From NCBI GenBank assembly GCA_038142525.1, contig JAYQKE010000006.1, positions 1 to 64,000 of the forward strand: a stretch of 64,000 nucleotides of DNA, given 5' to 3'. Below the pieces are notes generated by a model. The model saw only the letters and a program-made list of their open reading frames with translations. It made no database searches and was not told the DNA's origin. A program made the position numbers and the translations under genes. Shown here one piece after another: positions 17,323 to 28,420 of this stretch; positions within the stretch are counted from its first letter, which is position 1, and each line of letters starts with the position of its first letter. Origin of the DNA: CAJQHK01 sp038142525. GTDB taxonomy: Bacteria; Pseudomonadota; Alphaproteobacteria; Rickettsiales; UBA1997.

Positions 17323-20300
17323 ATATGATAATTTATCATTTTTTCTTGTAACGAATTTTGAGAAAGACGATTTGAAAGATGATCAAAACAAATTTGATCT
17401 ATATTTTGATCTTGTTTAAAGCAAGAATAGGAAAAATATTCCTGACCAGTTTTTCGATCTATTTGTTTTTGAAGGCAGGCAAAGACAAATTTGTTTCATC
17501 ATACATTGCATTGGTGAATTGGTACGAGATATAAATTCTATATTTTTTTTAAAAATATTTTGAAATTTAGTATTTTTGGCAATTTTGACAGCCTCCATCA
17601 TATCATTACTACCAATAGCGATAATATGATCAATTTCTGATAATTTTATGATTTTATTATCACTATATTTTTCCATAGCTTGAATAATATTGCCTTCAAA
17701 AACTAAATCTGTCTTTCTATTTATTTTAAAATTTTCTAATTTTTCAAAACACCAAATTATCTGATCTGTTACTTTTTCAATTTCTTCTCTTTTATAGCAA
17801 TCTGAATCTTTTTTATAGCCAGCAAAATATAATATTTGACAATTTGCAACTTTCATGGCTTTAGCAATAGAAAGTAGGGCGGCATTACCCAAGGTTCCAC
17901 CAATTAATAGGATTTTTTTATTTTGTGGGATATTGCTTGGACTGCCAGTCGGACCCATGAGAATAATTTGTTCATTTTCTTGCAATTTATGGCATATTTT
18001 TGACGAAACCCCATTTTCAATAATTATAACTGAAATTTCATCAGCATTTACTTCAGAGCCAGTTACTGCTAAAGGCTCCATATCTAAGGAAATATTATTT
18101 TCTTTAGGGGCAAAATAATGGTAATTTTGTAAACGATAAAATTGTCCGGCTTTAAAATTTCTAGCGAAAGAAGAGGTGCTTTAATAATAAGCTCGACAAT
18201 ATCTTCGGTTAATCTATTAATTTTTTTGATTTTAGCATGCAATAAATTACTTAGATTTTCACTAAAATTTTTAAAATCAATCTGATGATTATTTTTTGGT
18301 AATATTTGATTCATAATTGGATAGCCTTTTTTAGCTGAAGCCATGGCCTTTACCACATTGCCAGAAAAATCAGGATGCATATCACCAAAAAAACTAACTG
18401 ATTTATCTTTATTAATATAGGTTAGAATATTGATTTTTTTAGATTTTACACTGCCAGATTTTGACTGATTTTGAGCATTTTGATCAATTAATTGGAAATG
18501 CTGATGGTCTAATTTAAAATCCTTATCCTCTTTGGCTAAAATGATATTTGGCTTGATACCGGCAAAGAATTAGAATGGTTTTGGCAGGAAAAATTTTATT
18601 ATTTTTAGTTTTTAAAGATTGAACAGAATTAAATTTGTCTAATATAGCCTCAGAAGGAGTAATATTTGGCACAAATTTTATTCCTTCTTCAAATGCTTTT
18701 TTTACTTCTTCATGATTCAGACGGTATGAAGGGCTTTCTTGTAATGATTTGCGATATAGAATTTTTACCCCTCCCCATTTTGACAATAATTTATTGATAT
18801 TGGGCTTTCTATTTTCTGATTTCGCTAAATCTCGCTCGATTTTTAATTCTTAAAAATGCTCTAAATATTCCTGAGTTATTATTTTTTCCTCTTCATTTAG
18901 AAGAAAATCTAGATTTTTATCATATCTTTTGGCGAATTTTTCTATTTGTATTATATAATAAGATAAAATTTCAGTAGCACTATCAATGGCAGTTAAGCCG
19001 CCACCAATAATAATCGCTGGCAAGCGAATTTGTAAATTAGAAAGTGAGTCTTTTTTAAAAGCACCACTTAATTGTAAATTCATCAAAAAATCTGAAGCTT
19101 TTCTAATTCCCTTACTAAGATTATTTTTAAGTGATATAATATTGGGGCTTCCTGCTCCCATGCAAAGGGCGATATGGTCAAAACCTAATTCATCAAAGGC
19201 AATTTCTTTATTAATTTGACTGCCAAATCTTATACCGCCATATAATCTAAAATTACGATTTCTTTCTAAAAGGATTCTGATAATATTTAGGAAATTTTTA
19301 TTCCAACGCACAGTAATACCATATTCCATTACACCACCAAATCCTTGTGGAGTTCTATCAGATAGGTCAGAAAATAATTCAGATTTTATATTTTTAATTG
19401 CTTTAAAATTTACTGGATTTTTGTCAAAATCAATGCCAGAAATTTCTGGATTTAAAGGTTCAATTTTTAGTCCGTCAATTGCTGTGATATAATGACCTTC
19501 TTGCAATAAATGATAAGCTAAATTAAAGCCAGCAGGTCCTGACCCAACGACTAAAATTTTATTATTACTTATATCTTTTGGTAAAAATCTTTTGAAATTA
19601 AGGGGATTCCATCTTGATAATAGGCTGTAAATTTCAAAACCATAATCTAAATTTAAGACTTCTTTTAGGATTCCAGTCTCAATTTCTGGTATATTAACTG
19701 GAGTTTGATTTTGATAAATACATGATTTCATACAATCATTACAGATTCTATGTCCTGTTGCTGGTAAAAGTGGATTGTCAATCATGATAGTTGCTAGGCT
19801 AGATAATAGAAGATTTTCATTATAAAGCAAAATCATTTCTGATATTTTTTCTTCTAAAGGGTGACCAGAAAGTTCTATATTATGTTCTGATATTTTAAAA
19901 TTACCTTCCCGATCTTTTAAACCCTTAGAGCAAGAATCCTTATCTCTTTTATGGCAATAGATGCAATATTTTGCTTCACCTAAATTTTTGGCAATTGATG
20001 GTCCCTCATCAGTTAAAGAAAAGCCATCTCTATGGCGTAAATAATTTTGATCTAAAAATAATTCCCCTTGATCATTTTTTAGATCAATTAAATTTTGCTG
20101 ATCAATTTTTTCTGGTAAATTAAATAATATAGAATCTTGATATCTTAACTTACCTGCACTGCTTAATATGGCCCAAGCTGAAAATTTGGCATATAAATCA
20201 AGAATTTCTTGGTTTTTTTCTTCATTTTCAAGAAGTTTCATTACATCATCGGCAATATTTAATTCTGATAGATTTTTGATTCTTTCTTGAAGTTGAGAGG

Positions 20301-20667
20301 TAATATTTTTTATATCAAATTTTTCTATTTCCTCGATTTTAAAGCGTCTAATTACTCTTTTTTGAATAAATAATTTTTTACATAAAAAGAGATTTGAGAG
20401 AGCTTTTTTATAATTTGTTAAATCTAAAATTTCTTTTTTTAGATTAAATAATTCGCTTAAGAATTGTTCTAAAAAAGGTGATAGAAAAATAATTAATTCA
20501 CTTTCATTTTCGATATTTTCTGGATTTTGACGAGATTTTAGTAATTTTTGATAAAGATCGCTATCGGCTTTTTCTAAATAATTTAAGAATAATTTATCAA
20601 TTTTTTTTAATCCTTCTTTCTCATAAAGATCTTCAAAAGAGAGATTGTAATTAAGTTTTATCACCAT
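17307..20667 (-). CDS. GltD-like/ferredoxin-reductase fusion oxidoreductase, broken
   Basis: Reconstructed from ATG 20667 to TAA at 17307-17309, about 1,120 residues. The N-terminal part has a ferredoxin-like region with CIYCHKRDKDSCSKG and CNDCMKSCIYQ; the middle is GltD-like with FAD motif VVGSGPAGFNLAYHLL and a second nucleotide site; the C-terminal part is a PyrK/ferredoxin-NADP-reductase-like module (ILMGPTGSPS, MQCMMKQIC). Rickettsia proteins of this shape are annotated as glutamate synthase beta/polyprenylphenol hydroxylase fusions; the substrate is unproven. Lesions: in-frame TAA at 18850-18852 and frameshifts near 18570, 18133 and 17472. The ATG at 20736 is not used because it lies beyond a MITE. 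Confidence 0.8.
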
Positions 20668-20680
20668 ATTATTTAGTATC

Positions 20681-20730
20681 GGAACCTCTGAAAAACTAAA
20701 AATTCCAATTTTTAGTTTTTCAGAGGTTCC
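20681..20730. mobile_element. 50-bp palindromic MITE
   Basis: A near-perfect palindrome with 24-base arms, beginning GGAACCTCTGAAAAAC and ending in its reverse complement. It is flanked by TATC on both sides, a probable target duplication. It looks like an internally deleted form of the 171-bp copies at 28421 and 46536 and shares its first 16 bases with the IS at 47753-49104. It lies between the divergent GltD-like and bioA genes and would form a strong hairpin in RNA. Confidence 0.8.
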
Positions 20731-20787
20731 TATCATTTTAGGAATCTAATAAAAGCATAATTCCTTATCTTTAAAATAAAATAATAA

Positions 20788-22045
20788 ATGGATTGGTTTA
20801 ATTTAGGTCAAGATCATATTTGGTTGCCATATACTCAAATGGCTATGAATCCTAAACAGTTGCAGGTTGAATCTGCTTCTGGAGTAACTATTAAATTAAA
20901 AGATGGTAGAGAATTAATTGATGGTATTGTTGCTTTGTGTGGAGTATGGCTCATGGCTATAATCATCCAAAAATTGTCGAGGCAATTCAAAAGCAAGCTG
21001 GAAAATTATCTCACATTATGTTTGCCGGCTTTGCTCAGGAAGAATCCTATAAATTAGCTTATAATTTGACCAAGCTATTAGCAAAGGATTTAAATAAAGT
21101 ATTCTTTTCAGATTCTGGATCAGTTGCAATTGAGGTTGCAATGAAAATGGCGGTGCAGTTTTTTATCAATAGCAATAATGATAATAAAAATAAATTTGTT
21201 TCTTTTCAAAATGGTTATCATGGTGATACGGCAGGGGCTATGTCTTTATCAGATTTGGAATCTGGTATGCATCAGAAATTTTCTAAATATTTAACTAAGA
21301 ATTTTTGTTTAAAATTACCAGAAAATGATAATGATTTGGATGATTTTGAAAATTTCTTGAAGAAAAATCACCAAAAAATTGCTGGCCTTATCATTGAGCC
21401 TTTAGTCCAATGTGCTGGTGGTATGAAATTTCATGATGCTGAAATTTTACAAAAAATTTATCAAATTACGAAAAAATATGATATAATTTTTATTGCTGAT
21501 GAATGTGCTACTGGTTTTTATCGAACTGGTGAAATATTTGCTATTAATGAGGCTGATATAGTTCCTGATATTGTTTGTTTAAGTAAGGCTTTAACAGGTG
21601 GTCATATTACTCTAGTCGCAACTATTTGCACTGATGAAATTTATAATAAGTTCCTTCATAAGTCTGACTTGAATAAAGCATTAATGCATGGCCCAACCTT
21701 TATGGCCAATCCTATATCTTGTGTCACGCTAATGCTTCTTTAGAGCTGTTCCAGTCAGATGATTATAATTTAAAGGTTAAAAATATTGAATCTATTTTAA
21801 AGAAAGAATTATCACAATTTATCTCGAAGTCAAATGTGATAAATGTTAGGGTAAAAGGTGCTATTGGCGTTATTGAAACTAATTTTAATTGGCAAGAGAT
21901 CTTTACTTTAAGAGAGGAATTTATAAAATATGGCGTCTGGCTTAAACCTTTTTCTGGCTTAATATATATTATGCCTTCCTTTACTATTACCAAGAAGGAA
22001 TTGATTATAATAATTAAGGCTATTGATAATATTTTCCATCTTTAA
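20788..22045 (+). CDS. bioA: BioA, 7,8-diaminopelargonate aminotransferase, two frameshifts
   Basis: About 420 residues when joined, as expected for BioA, a PLP enzyme that transfers the amino group of S-adenosylmethionine to 7-keto-8-aminopelargonate in biotin synthesis. Visible features: DHIWLPYTQM at the start, WSMAHGYNHPKI, NGYHGDTAGAMS, ADECATGFYRTG and the PLP lysine in SKALTGG, then HGPTFMANPISC. The phase changes near 20935 (DGIVA to WSMAHGY) and near 21725 (ISC to ANASLELF). No other bio genes are visible in the window. Biotin genes are scattered or acquired in some Rickettsiales, so it may have moved here separately. Confidence 0.88.
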
Positions 22046-22075
22046 AGTTGGGAAAGTGGTATATAATATTTTAAA

Positions 22076-23462
22076 ATGATTAAGAATATAGTAGCGGTAG
22101 TTGATGATAGTCCGGTAGAACTAAATGTTTTTAGTAGCTATGTTACTAGGATGGGTAATGAGGCTGTTAAGGTTAGTAAAGGACAAGATATCATTGATTG
22201 TTTTACAAAGAATAAAAAGATCGGTGGTCATTCACATAGAGATGTAGATGTGATTTTGCTAAATCTTTTCATGCAAGATGTTAACGGTGTTGAGATATTA
22301 GAGGAAATTAAAAATAAAAGAGGTAATACTCAAATTATTGTTATTACTGGTAGTACCGATAAATCGCTAGCTATCAAAGCTATAGCTCTTGGTGCTTATG
22401 ATTTTATAATAAAGGTTGATAAAGAAATTTTAAATAAATTATCAAATTCTATTATCAATGCTATCAAAAAGAGAAATCTTAAATATCAAAAATTAGGTAC
22501 TAATTTAAGGGTTGGTAGTTCTGTTTCTATATCTGATATTGTGTCTCACTCTAATGTTATGGAGGAGGTTATTTTATCGGTAAAAAAAGCTATTAATTCT
22601 ATGATACCAGCCCTTATAAGTGGTGAGGATGGTAGTGGTCGTGAATTAATAGCTAAAATAATACATGATTCCTCAATTAGATTTCAATATCCATTTTCTG
22701 TTATTGATTGTAAAAATATGACTATAGAAAATGCTGATAAGATTTTATTTGGTTATGATATAAAGAATCGTAATGGCCAAGAAAAGAGGGTTCAAGGTAA
22801 AATTAGGGCTGACAAATAAGGGTACATTATATATTGAGAATGTGGAGTATTTATCTCGTGATACGCAAACTAAATTATTAAATTTTATTCAATATGGTGA
22901 AATAGAAATATCTCAATCAATTGATCTTTATACGTCGAATACTCGCATCTTAGCTTCTACTTGTAAAAATATAAGTCAATTATTTTCAGATGAGTCAAAT
23001 AATTTAGATTTATTTGAGAAGTTAAGTACATTTACTATAAATGTGCCAAATTTATGTGATAGGGGTGTTGCTGATATAAAATTATTAGCTAATAATTTTT
23101 GCAATACTTTTAGTGTTAATGAAAATAAAAGAATTAAAGGAATTACTGATCTGGCTATGAAAATTTTGGTTAATCATAGATGGGAAAGAAATATCAAACA
23201 ATTGAGAAGTGCAATTTTACAAGCCACTATCTTATGTGATACTGAGTATTTGGATGCAGAGCATTTTCCATCCATTACAAATGCTCATGGTAAGAGGGGT
23301 TATAATGCTAATTTTAATAGATTTGTTGATTTATTTAATAAAAATGGTAGTCATAAGACATTATCAGAAATTCAAAATGAAATAATTCAAAGATTTCGTA
23401 AGGAGTTTAAATATAAAACCGAAGAAATAATTAAATATTTAAATATTAAACGTAAAAAATAG
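22076..23462 (+). CDS. Degenerate NtrC-like response regulator, frameshifted
   Basis: An N-terminal receiver (residues 1-130) is followed by an AAA domain and a short C-terminal helix region. The receiver keeps the acidic pair in AVVDDSP, a Thr-like ITGS and the Lys in FIIKV, but the usual phospho-Asp is Asn in VILLNLFMQD. The Walker A reads GEDGSGRELIA with Arg in place of Lys, and no GAFTGA loop is present between KILFGYD and NKGTLYIENVE. Loss of GAFTGA is known from regulators that do not use sigma-54. An extra G near 22806 shifts the frame; the joined product is about 460 residues. It ends 1 base before fabD. Confidence 0.75.
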
Positions 23463-23463
23463 A

Positions 23464-24422
23464 ATGATAAAAAATAATACTGCTTTCGTTTTTCCAGGAC
23501 AAGGATCACAAATTGTTGGTATGGGAAAAGAATTATATGATAATTTTCCTGTTGCTAAGGAGGTTTTTCAAAAAATTGACGATATATTAAATTTTAAATT
23601 ATCTGATGTTATTTTTAATGGTCCAAATGAGGAGTTAGTTAAAACTCAAAATGCTCAACCATCCTTAATGGCAGTTTCTCTTGCTATTATTAAAATTATT
23701 GAAAAAGATTTTGGTAAAAAAGCATCTGATTTATGTTCAATTGTTGCTGGCCATTCTCTTGGTGAATATTCAGCTTTGGCTGTTGCAAATTCTATTTCTA
23801 TAGAAGATGCTGCTAAATTATTGCAAGTTAGGGGATCTTCCATGGCTAAATGCGGTGAAAAAACCAAAGGTGCAATGGCGGCAATTTTAAATTCTGAATA
23901 TGATCTTGTTGCAGAGATTGTTTTAAAGGCCTCGGAATCTTCTGAGATTTGTCAAATTGCCAATGATAATTCTGTTGGACAGATTATTATTAGTGGCTCG
24001 ATATCTGGAGTGGATAAGGCAATTGAAATTGCTAAAGAGAGAGGAATTAGAAAAGCTATAAAATTGCCAGTGAGTGGTGCTTTTCATTCAGAATTAATGG
24101 CTGATAGTAAGCAGGATATGGCAGATATATTGTCAGATATTACAATCAAAAAGCCAGAAATTAGATTTATTAATAATGTTGATGCTAATTTTTCTGAAGA
24201 TCCGAGCATATTAAAAATTCTTTGATTTCTCAAATTACTGGCCAAGTTAGATGGCGAGAAACAATGCTTTTGATGGCTAAAAATGGAATTGAAAATATTG
24301 TTGAAATTGGATCTGGAAAAGTTTTAAAAGGTTTGGTTGCAAGAACTTGCAAAGATATTAATGCTAAATCAATACAAAATATTGGTGATATTGAAGAATT
24401 AATGAAAGATTTTAATATATAA
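23464..24422 (+). CDS. fabD: FabD, malonyl-CoA:ACP transacylase, frameshifted
   Basis: The protein begins AFVFPGQGSQIVGMGKELYD, has the nucleophile elbow VAGHSLGEYSAL and the GAFHSELM motif with its His, and ends with TGQVRWRETM and GSGKVLKGL, all classic for FabD. It loads malonyl groups on acyl carrier protein for fatty-acid synthesis. The frame ends at 24225, but one phase over it continues EHIKNSLISQITGQV; a missing base near 24203 explains it. Joined length about 319 residues is normal. The stop overlaps or abuts the next gene. Confidence 0.92.
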
Positions 24423-25084
24423 TGACCCAATTATCTTTTAATTTTGATGTTAATAATCAAAATATTGATGATGAATTGATAATATGTCGGTCAAATTTAA
24501 AAATTTTCCAATTTCTTGATCAATATCGTATTAAAAATAATATTTTACCGAATATTGCTTGTTTGATAGGAGGTAAAAATTCTGGTAAAACTTCTTTTAT
24601 TAATCTTTGGAAATCACAATTCCAATCTCTAGATGCTTCAAATATTTTAACTTCAGAATTAAATAATTATATTAATCCAAATCAATCTTATCATTTAGAT
24701 GATTTATGTCGTCATGATAATCAAGAATTTTTGTTTCATTTGATTAATATAATTAAAGAAAAAAATGCTTTTTTACTATCTTCAAGTTCAAAAAAATTAA
24801 TTGATTTAAATTGGGATTCAGAAGATTTGAAATCTAGAATTAAAAATATTCATCAATTAGGAATTGAAAATCCAGATGATGATTTAGTTAAAATTCTATT
24901 AACTAAATATTTTGCTAAAAAACAATTGAAAATTGATTCAAAAATCATTGATTATCTTTCATCTAATGTGAAAAGAGATTTTGATGATATTTTTAGAGTA
25001 GCAAATTTGGTTGAAGAAAATTGTTTGAAGATAGGGCGAAAAGTAACAATTCCTTTTTTAAAGGAAATATTAAAGAATCTTTGA
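24422..25084 (+). CDS. hdaA: HdaA-like DnaA-family regulator
   Basis: A 220-residue protein beginning MTQLSFNFDV; a QL-x-FNF segment at the N-terminus is the beta-clamp-binding motif of Hda proteins. It has a P-loop, GGKNSGKTSF, and the DnaA-like YHLDDLC Walker-B-like region, but no DNA-binding domain IV. In alphaproteobacteria HdaA with the sliding clamp stimulates ATP hydrolysis by DnaA and prevents re-initiation. The frame is intact and starts at the end of fabD. Confidence 0.8.
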   Translation: MTQLSFNFDVNNQNIDDELIICRSNLKIFQFLDQYRIKNNILPNIACLIGGKNSGKTSFINLWKSQFQSLDASNILTSELNNYINPNQSYHLDDLCRHDNQEFLFHLINIIKEKNAFLLSSSSKKLIDLNWDSEDLKSRIKNIHQLGIENPDDDLVKILLTKYFAKKQLKIDSKIIDYLSSNVKRDFDDIFRVANLVEENCLKIGRKVTIPFLKEILKNL

Positions 25085-25263
25085 AAAACGGTATTTTGCT
25101 ACCCCGAAAATAGCATAAATCTCATTTTTATTGCAATTAAGGTGATCATTTTTTACAATTCGGGTTTGATGCTCATTCTCAACTTAAAAGTAAATATTGT
25201 TATTAACAAAAGTTTCTTTAAAGATGAGAAATGATATAAATTAATTATTAAATTGACTAGATT

Positions 25264-26277
25264 ATGACAAGAAAAATAGCAATTGCAGGGGCGACCGGCA
25301 ATGTTGGTAGAGAAATTATTTCAATTTTGGCAGAAAGAAATTTTCCTGCAGATGAAGTTGTGGCTTTAGCATCAGAAAGATCAGTTGGTAAAGAGATCTC
25401 TTACGGTGATAAAAATTTAATAGTTGAAGATTTAGATAAATATGATTTTACCGGAACTGCTATTGCTCTTTTTTCTCCAGGTGGCGCCGCTTCTTCAAAA
25501 TATGCTCCAATTGCTGCTAAAGCAGGATGTGTTGTAATTGATAATAGCTCTTTTTTTAGAATTCATAAGGATGTACCTTTAATTGTGCCGGAGGTTAATC
25601 CTGAAGCTCTCGATGATTATAAGAAATCTAATATTATTGCTAACCCAAATTGTTCAACAATTCAGATGGTTGCGGCTTTAAAGCCTCTTGATAATTTATC
25701 TAAGATTAAAAGGATTGTGGTTTCAACTTATCAATCAACTTCTGGCGCAGGTAAGGAAGCCATGGATGAGTTATTTGATTCAACTAAAAAGATTTATCAA
25801 AATGAAAATGTAGCTCCTAAAAAATTTACCAAAAGAATTGCATTTAACGCCATACCGCATATTGATGTATTTATGGAAGATGGCTCAACTAAGGAAGAAT
25901 GGAAGATGAAAGTTGAGACCAAAAAAATTATGGGTGATAATATTGAAATTAATGCTACTTGCGTTAGGATTCCAACTTTTGTGTCTCATGGTGAAGCAGT
26001 TAATGTTGAGTTTGAAAATGAGATTTCAGTTGAGGAAGCAAGGGACGCTCTAGAAGAAGCCGAGGGTGTTTTGGTTATGGATAGGCCTGAAGATAATGTT
26101 TATGCCACTCCTGCTGAAACCGCATCTCATGATCCAGTTTATGTTTCAAGAATTAGAAAGGATGATACTGTTAAAAATGGTTTAAATCTTTGGGTTTGCG
26201 CTGATAATTTAAGAAAGGGCGCCGCTCTTAATGCGGTGCAAATTGCTGAATTATTAGTTGAAAAATATGGTTTATAA
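25264..26277 (+). CDS. asd: Aspartate-semialdehyde dehydrogenase
   Basis: An intact 337-residue enzyme. The N-terminal NADP-binding motif is AIAGATGNVGREI; the catalytic Cys130 is in NPNCSTIQMV; a conserved loop reads YQSTSGAGKEAMDEL; the C-terminal KIMGDNIEINATCVRIPTF and SHGEAVNVEF are present. It converts aspartyl phosphate to aspartate semialdehyde for diaminopimelate, lysine, methionine and threonine. In an intracellular bacterium it is most needed for cell-wall diaminopimelate, matching dapF at 59511. The 180 bases upstream contain no gene and likely hold its promoter. Confidence 0.95.
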   Translation: MTRKIAIAGATGNVGREIISILAERNFPADEVVALASERSVGKEISYGDKNLIVEDLDKYDFTGTAIALFSPGGAASSKYAPIAAKAGCVVIDNSSFFRIHKDVPLIVPEVNPEALDDYKKSNIIANPNCSTIQMVAALKPLDNLSKIKRIVVSTYQSTSGAGKEAMDELFDSTKKIYQNENVAPKKFTKRIAFNAIPHIDVFMEDGSTKEEWKMKVETKKIMGDNIEINATCVRIPTFVSHGEAVNVEFENEISVEEARDALEEAEGVLVMDRPEDNVYATPAETASHDPVYVSRIRKDDTVKNGLNLWVCADNLRKGAALNAVQIAELLVEKYGL

Positions 26278-26584
26278 GAAATTCATTTTTATAGCTATAA
26301 TTTTTCTGCTCTCTTCTTGTTTTATGCCCGAAGGCTGGGATGATTGGAAATTTACTCGTCCATTTTGGGGTGTAAAAAATCTTCCTCCAGCAGATACTGA
26401 ATATGGCCGTGGTTTTGAGCATGGTTGTGGTCATGGCGCTCGTGTTGCTGGAAAGGGTATGTTGCCAGAGGTAATAGGTCAAAATTTAAGAGTTGATGAA
26501 TTAATAAATAATGAACAATTTGCTCTAGGTTACTATGATGGATATGAGCAATGTACTTATATATTAGATTGGGATGTTATTTAG
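26267..26584 (+). CDS. Small lipoprotein
   Basis: The ATG at 26267 overlaps the end of asd by 11 bases. The product of about 105 residues has a lipobox, FLLSSCFMP, so it is probably lipid-anchored after cleavage at the Cys. The mature part has PPADTEYGRGFEHGCGHG and ALGYYDGYEQC with two further Cys, which could form a disulfide. I do not recognise a named family, but glycine-rich GYxxGYEQC ends recur in small Rickettsiales lipoproteins. It overlaps the next gene by 11 bases, so the three form one operon. Confidence 0.7.
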   Translation: MVYKKFIFIAIIFLLSSCFMPEGWDDWKFTRPFWGVKNLPPADTEYGRGFEHGCGHGARVAGKGMLPEVIGQNLRVDELINNEQFALGYYDGYEQCTYILDWDVI

Positions 26585-28187
26585 AAAATCAGAATTATTA
26601 ATACCGGCAGGATCATTGGATCGCATGAAAACGGCTATTCTTTATGGCGCTGATGCTGTATATTGTGGTACTCCTGATATGTCACTTCGTACCAAAAGTT
26701 CTTTTTCATTGGAGGAGCTTTTGGAGGGTATAAAATATGCGCATGATCATGGTAAAAAAGTCTATCTGACCTTAAATCTATTTTCTCATAATAAGGATAT
26801 TGAGAAGCTTCCTCAATATATTAAGACTGTTGATCAATTAAAGCCTGATGGTTTGATTGTTGCGGATCCTGGAATTTTTAATTATGTTAAAAAACATGCT
26901 CCCGATTTAGAGCTCCATATTTCAACTCAAGCTAATATTTGTTCTTCTCTGTCGGTTGATTTTTGGAAAGAGCAGGGCGCCTCGCTGGTTGTGTTGGCAA
27001 GAGAAGTGAGTTTTGATGAATTAAAGCAAATTAGAGAAGATTGTCCAGATATTAAAATTGAAACCTTTATTCATGGTTCAATGTGTATGACTTATTCTGG
27101 CAGATGTTTACTTTCCAATTTTATGTCGGAAAGAGGGGCAAATCAGGGTAGTTGCGCTCATAGCTGTCGTTGGAGTTATAAATTAAAAATTAAACTTAAA
27201 GATAATACAGAAGAAATTATTGAAATTAATGATCAAAATAAGGATTTAATTAATTTTTTTCTAGAGGAGGAAATAAGACCAGGTCAATTAATGCCTTTTG
27301 AGGAAGATATGCATGGATCTTATATTCTTAATGCCAAGGATCTTTGCCTTATGCCAAAATTAAATGAATATTTAGAAATTGGCGTTGATTCTCTAAAAGT
27401 TGAAGGCAGAAATAAAAGTGAATTTTATGCTGGATCAGTTGCTAGAATTTACCGCCTTGCTATTGATGATTATTATCAAAATTCAAAAAATTGGGATTAT
27501 AAAAAATATATGGCTGAATTAGATGCAATTTCTAATCGTGGCTATAGCTTGGCTTTTCATAATGGTCGTCTTACAAATTTAGCTCATGATTATGATAGCA
27601 CAAAATCTGCTTCAATTTATGAATATATTGCCAGAGTAAGATCTTGGGAGGGAGATGATATAATTATTGATATAAAAAATCGTTTAGTTGCTGGTGATGT
27701 TTTGGAATTTATGAGTCCATATCGAAGGGAAGTAATTTTACTGCGTCTTTATGAATTTGAAAATGCCAAAAATGGGGTCATTACTGATGTGGTTAATCAA
27801 AGTCAAAGAAATGAAGGTGTTAGATTAAAAGCTAATATGTTTCATGAGGAAGATGTTGAGCAATTGAGAAAATTATTACCGGAATTAACTTTGGTTAGAA
27901 AAGATAAGGTTTTAAATTTTGTTGAACAAAATCGGCAAGATTTACATAAGGAATCGCATAGGATGGAGATTGATAGTAAAAATCAGTATATTTATCAAAA
28001 GAAGAAGGATAAATATATGGATAATAAGAAAAGTGATTTATCAGAAATTTCAACAAAATCTGCCAGAATAGGTATGGAAGGTTGTTGTGGCAAGGGTTGT
28101 AATGGTCGCTTAATATTTTGGAATGATGATAAATATGCTAAAGCCAGAGAATTAATGAAAAAGAAAAAAATTGGCGAGATGTTGTGA
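26574..28187 (+). CDS. U32 family protein, TrhP (YegQ)-like
   Basis: An intact 537-residue protein of the peptidase U32 family. It begins SELLIPAGSLDRMKTAILYGADAVYCG, the U32 TIM-barrel start, and has FIHGSMCMTYSGRCLLSNFM and QGSCAHSCRW, giving the Cys set that holds an iron-sulfur cluster in characterised members. The best match by motif is YegQ/TrhP, which takes part in tRNA wobble-uridine hydroxylation; the C-terminal extension with GCCGKGCNGR makes it longer than E. coli TrhP. Other U32 members act on 23S rRNA or in ubiquinone synthesis, so the exact substrate is open. Confidence 0.8.
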   Translation: MLFRKSELLIPAGSLDRMKTAILYGADAVYCGTPDMSLRTKSSFSLEELLEGIKYAHDHGKKVYLTLNLFSHNKDIEKLPQYIKTVDQLKPDGLIVADPGIFNYVKKHAPDLELHISTQANICSSLSVDFWKEQGASLVVLAREVSFDELKQIREDCPDIKIETFIHGSMCMTYSGRCLLSNFMSERGANQGSCAHSCRWSYKLKIKLKDNTEEIIEINDQNKDLINFFLEEEIRPGQLMPFEEDMHGSYILNAKDLCLMPKLNEYLEIGVDSLKVEGRNKSEFYAGSVARIYRLAIDDYYQNSKNWDYKKYMAELDAISNRGYSLAFHNGRLTNLAHDYDSTKSASIYEYIARVRSWEGDDIIIDIKNRLVAGDVLEFMSPYRREVILLRLYEFENAKNGVITDVVNQSQRNEGVRLKANMFHEEDVEQLRKLLPELTLVRKDKVLNFVEQNRQDLHKESHRMEIDSKNQYIYQKKKDKYMDNKKSDLSEISTKSARIGMEGCCGKGCNGRLIFWNDDKYAKARELMKKKKIGEML

Positions 28188-28420
28188 CCAGGTCAATAGC
28201 AGTTTCTATCATAAGACCAAATTTTATCTAAGAATTGTAAAAATGTAAGTGAATTTTGGGCAGAAGCCCTGTATATCAATCCCAAATATGTAGGCTTTAT
28301 CTACTTTTTAGTATCGAAATTAAAAACAACTTTTGTCTTAAGATTTTCATAGTCAGATATAAATTGATTGATATCTTGATTTTCTGATATAACCATAGCT
28401 GGTGCTAACATTGTTATATA
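28188..28420 (-). other. Possible gene remnant next to MITE
   Basis: On the minus strand a frame from about 28415 to TAG at 28300-28302 reads MLAPAMVISENQDINQFISD and ends KVVFNFDTKK, about 37 residues. It starts right at the edge of the MITE at 28421-28591 and could be the C-terminal tail of a gene cut by that element, but no matching N-terminal part is clear on the other side. The rest of the stretch shows nothing. Confidence 0.3.

Noticed and set aside
20667..20736. Upstream ATG of the GltD-like gene at 20736
   Set aside because: The extra 23 codons are translation of the 50-bp MITE; the ATG at 20667 starts the conserved part.
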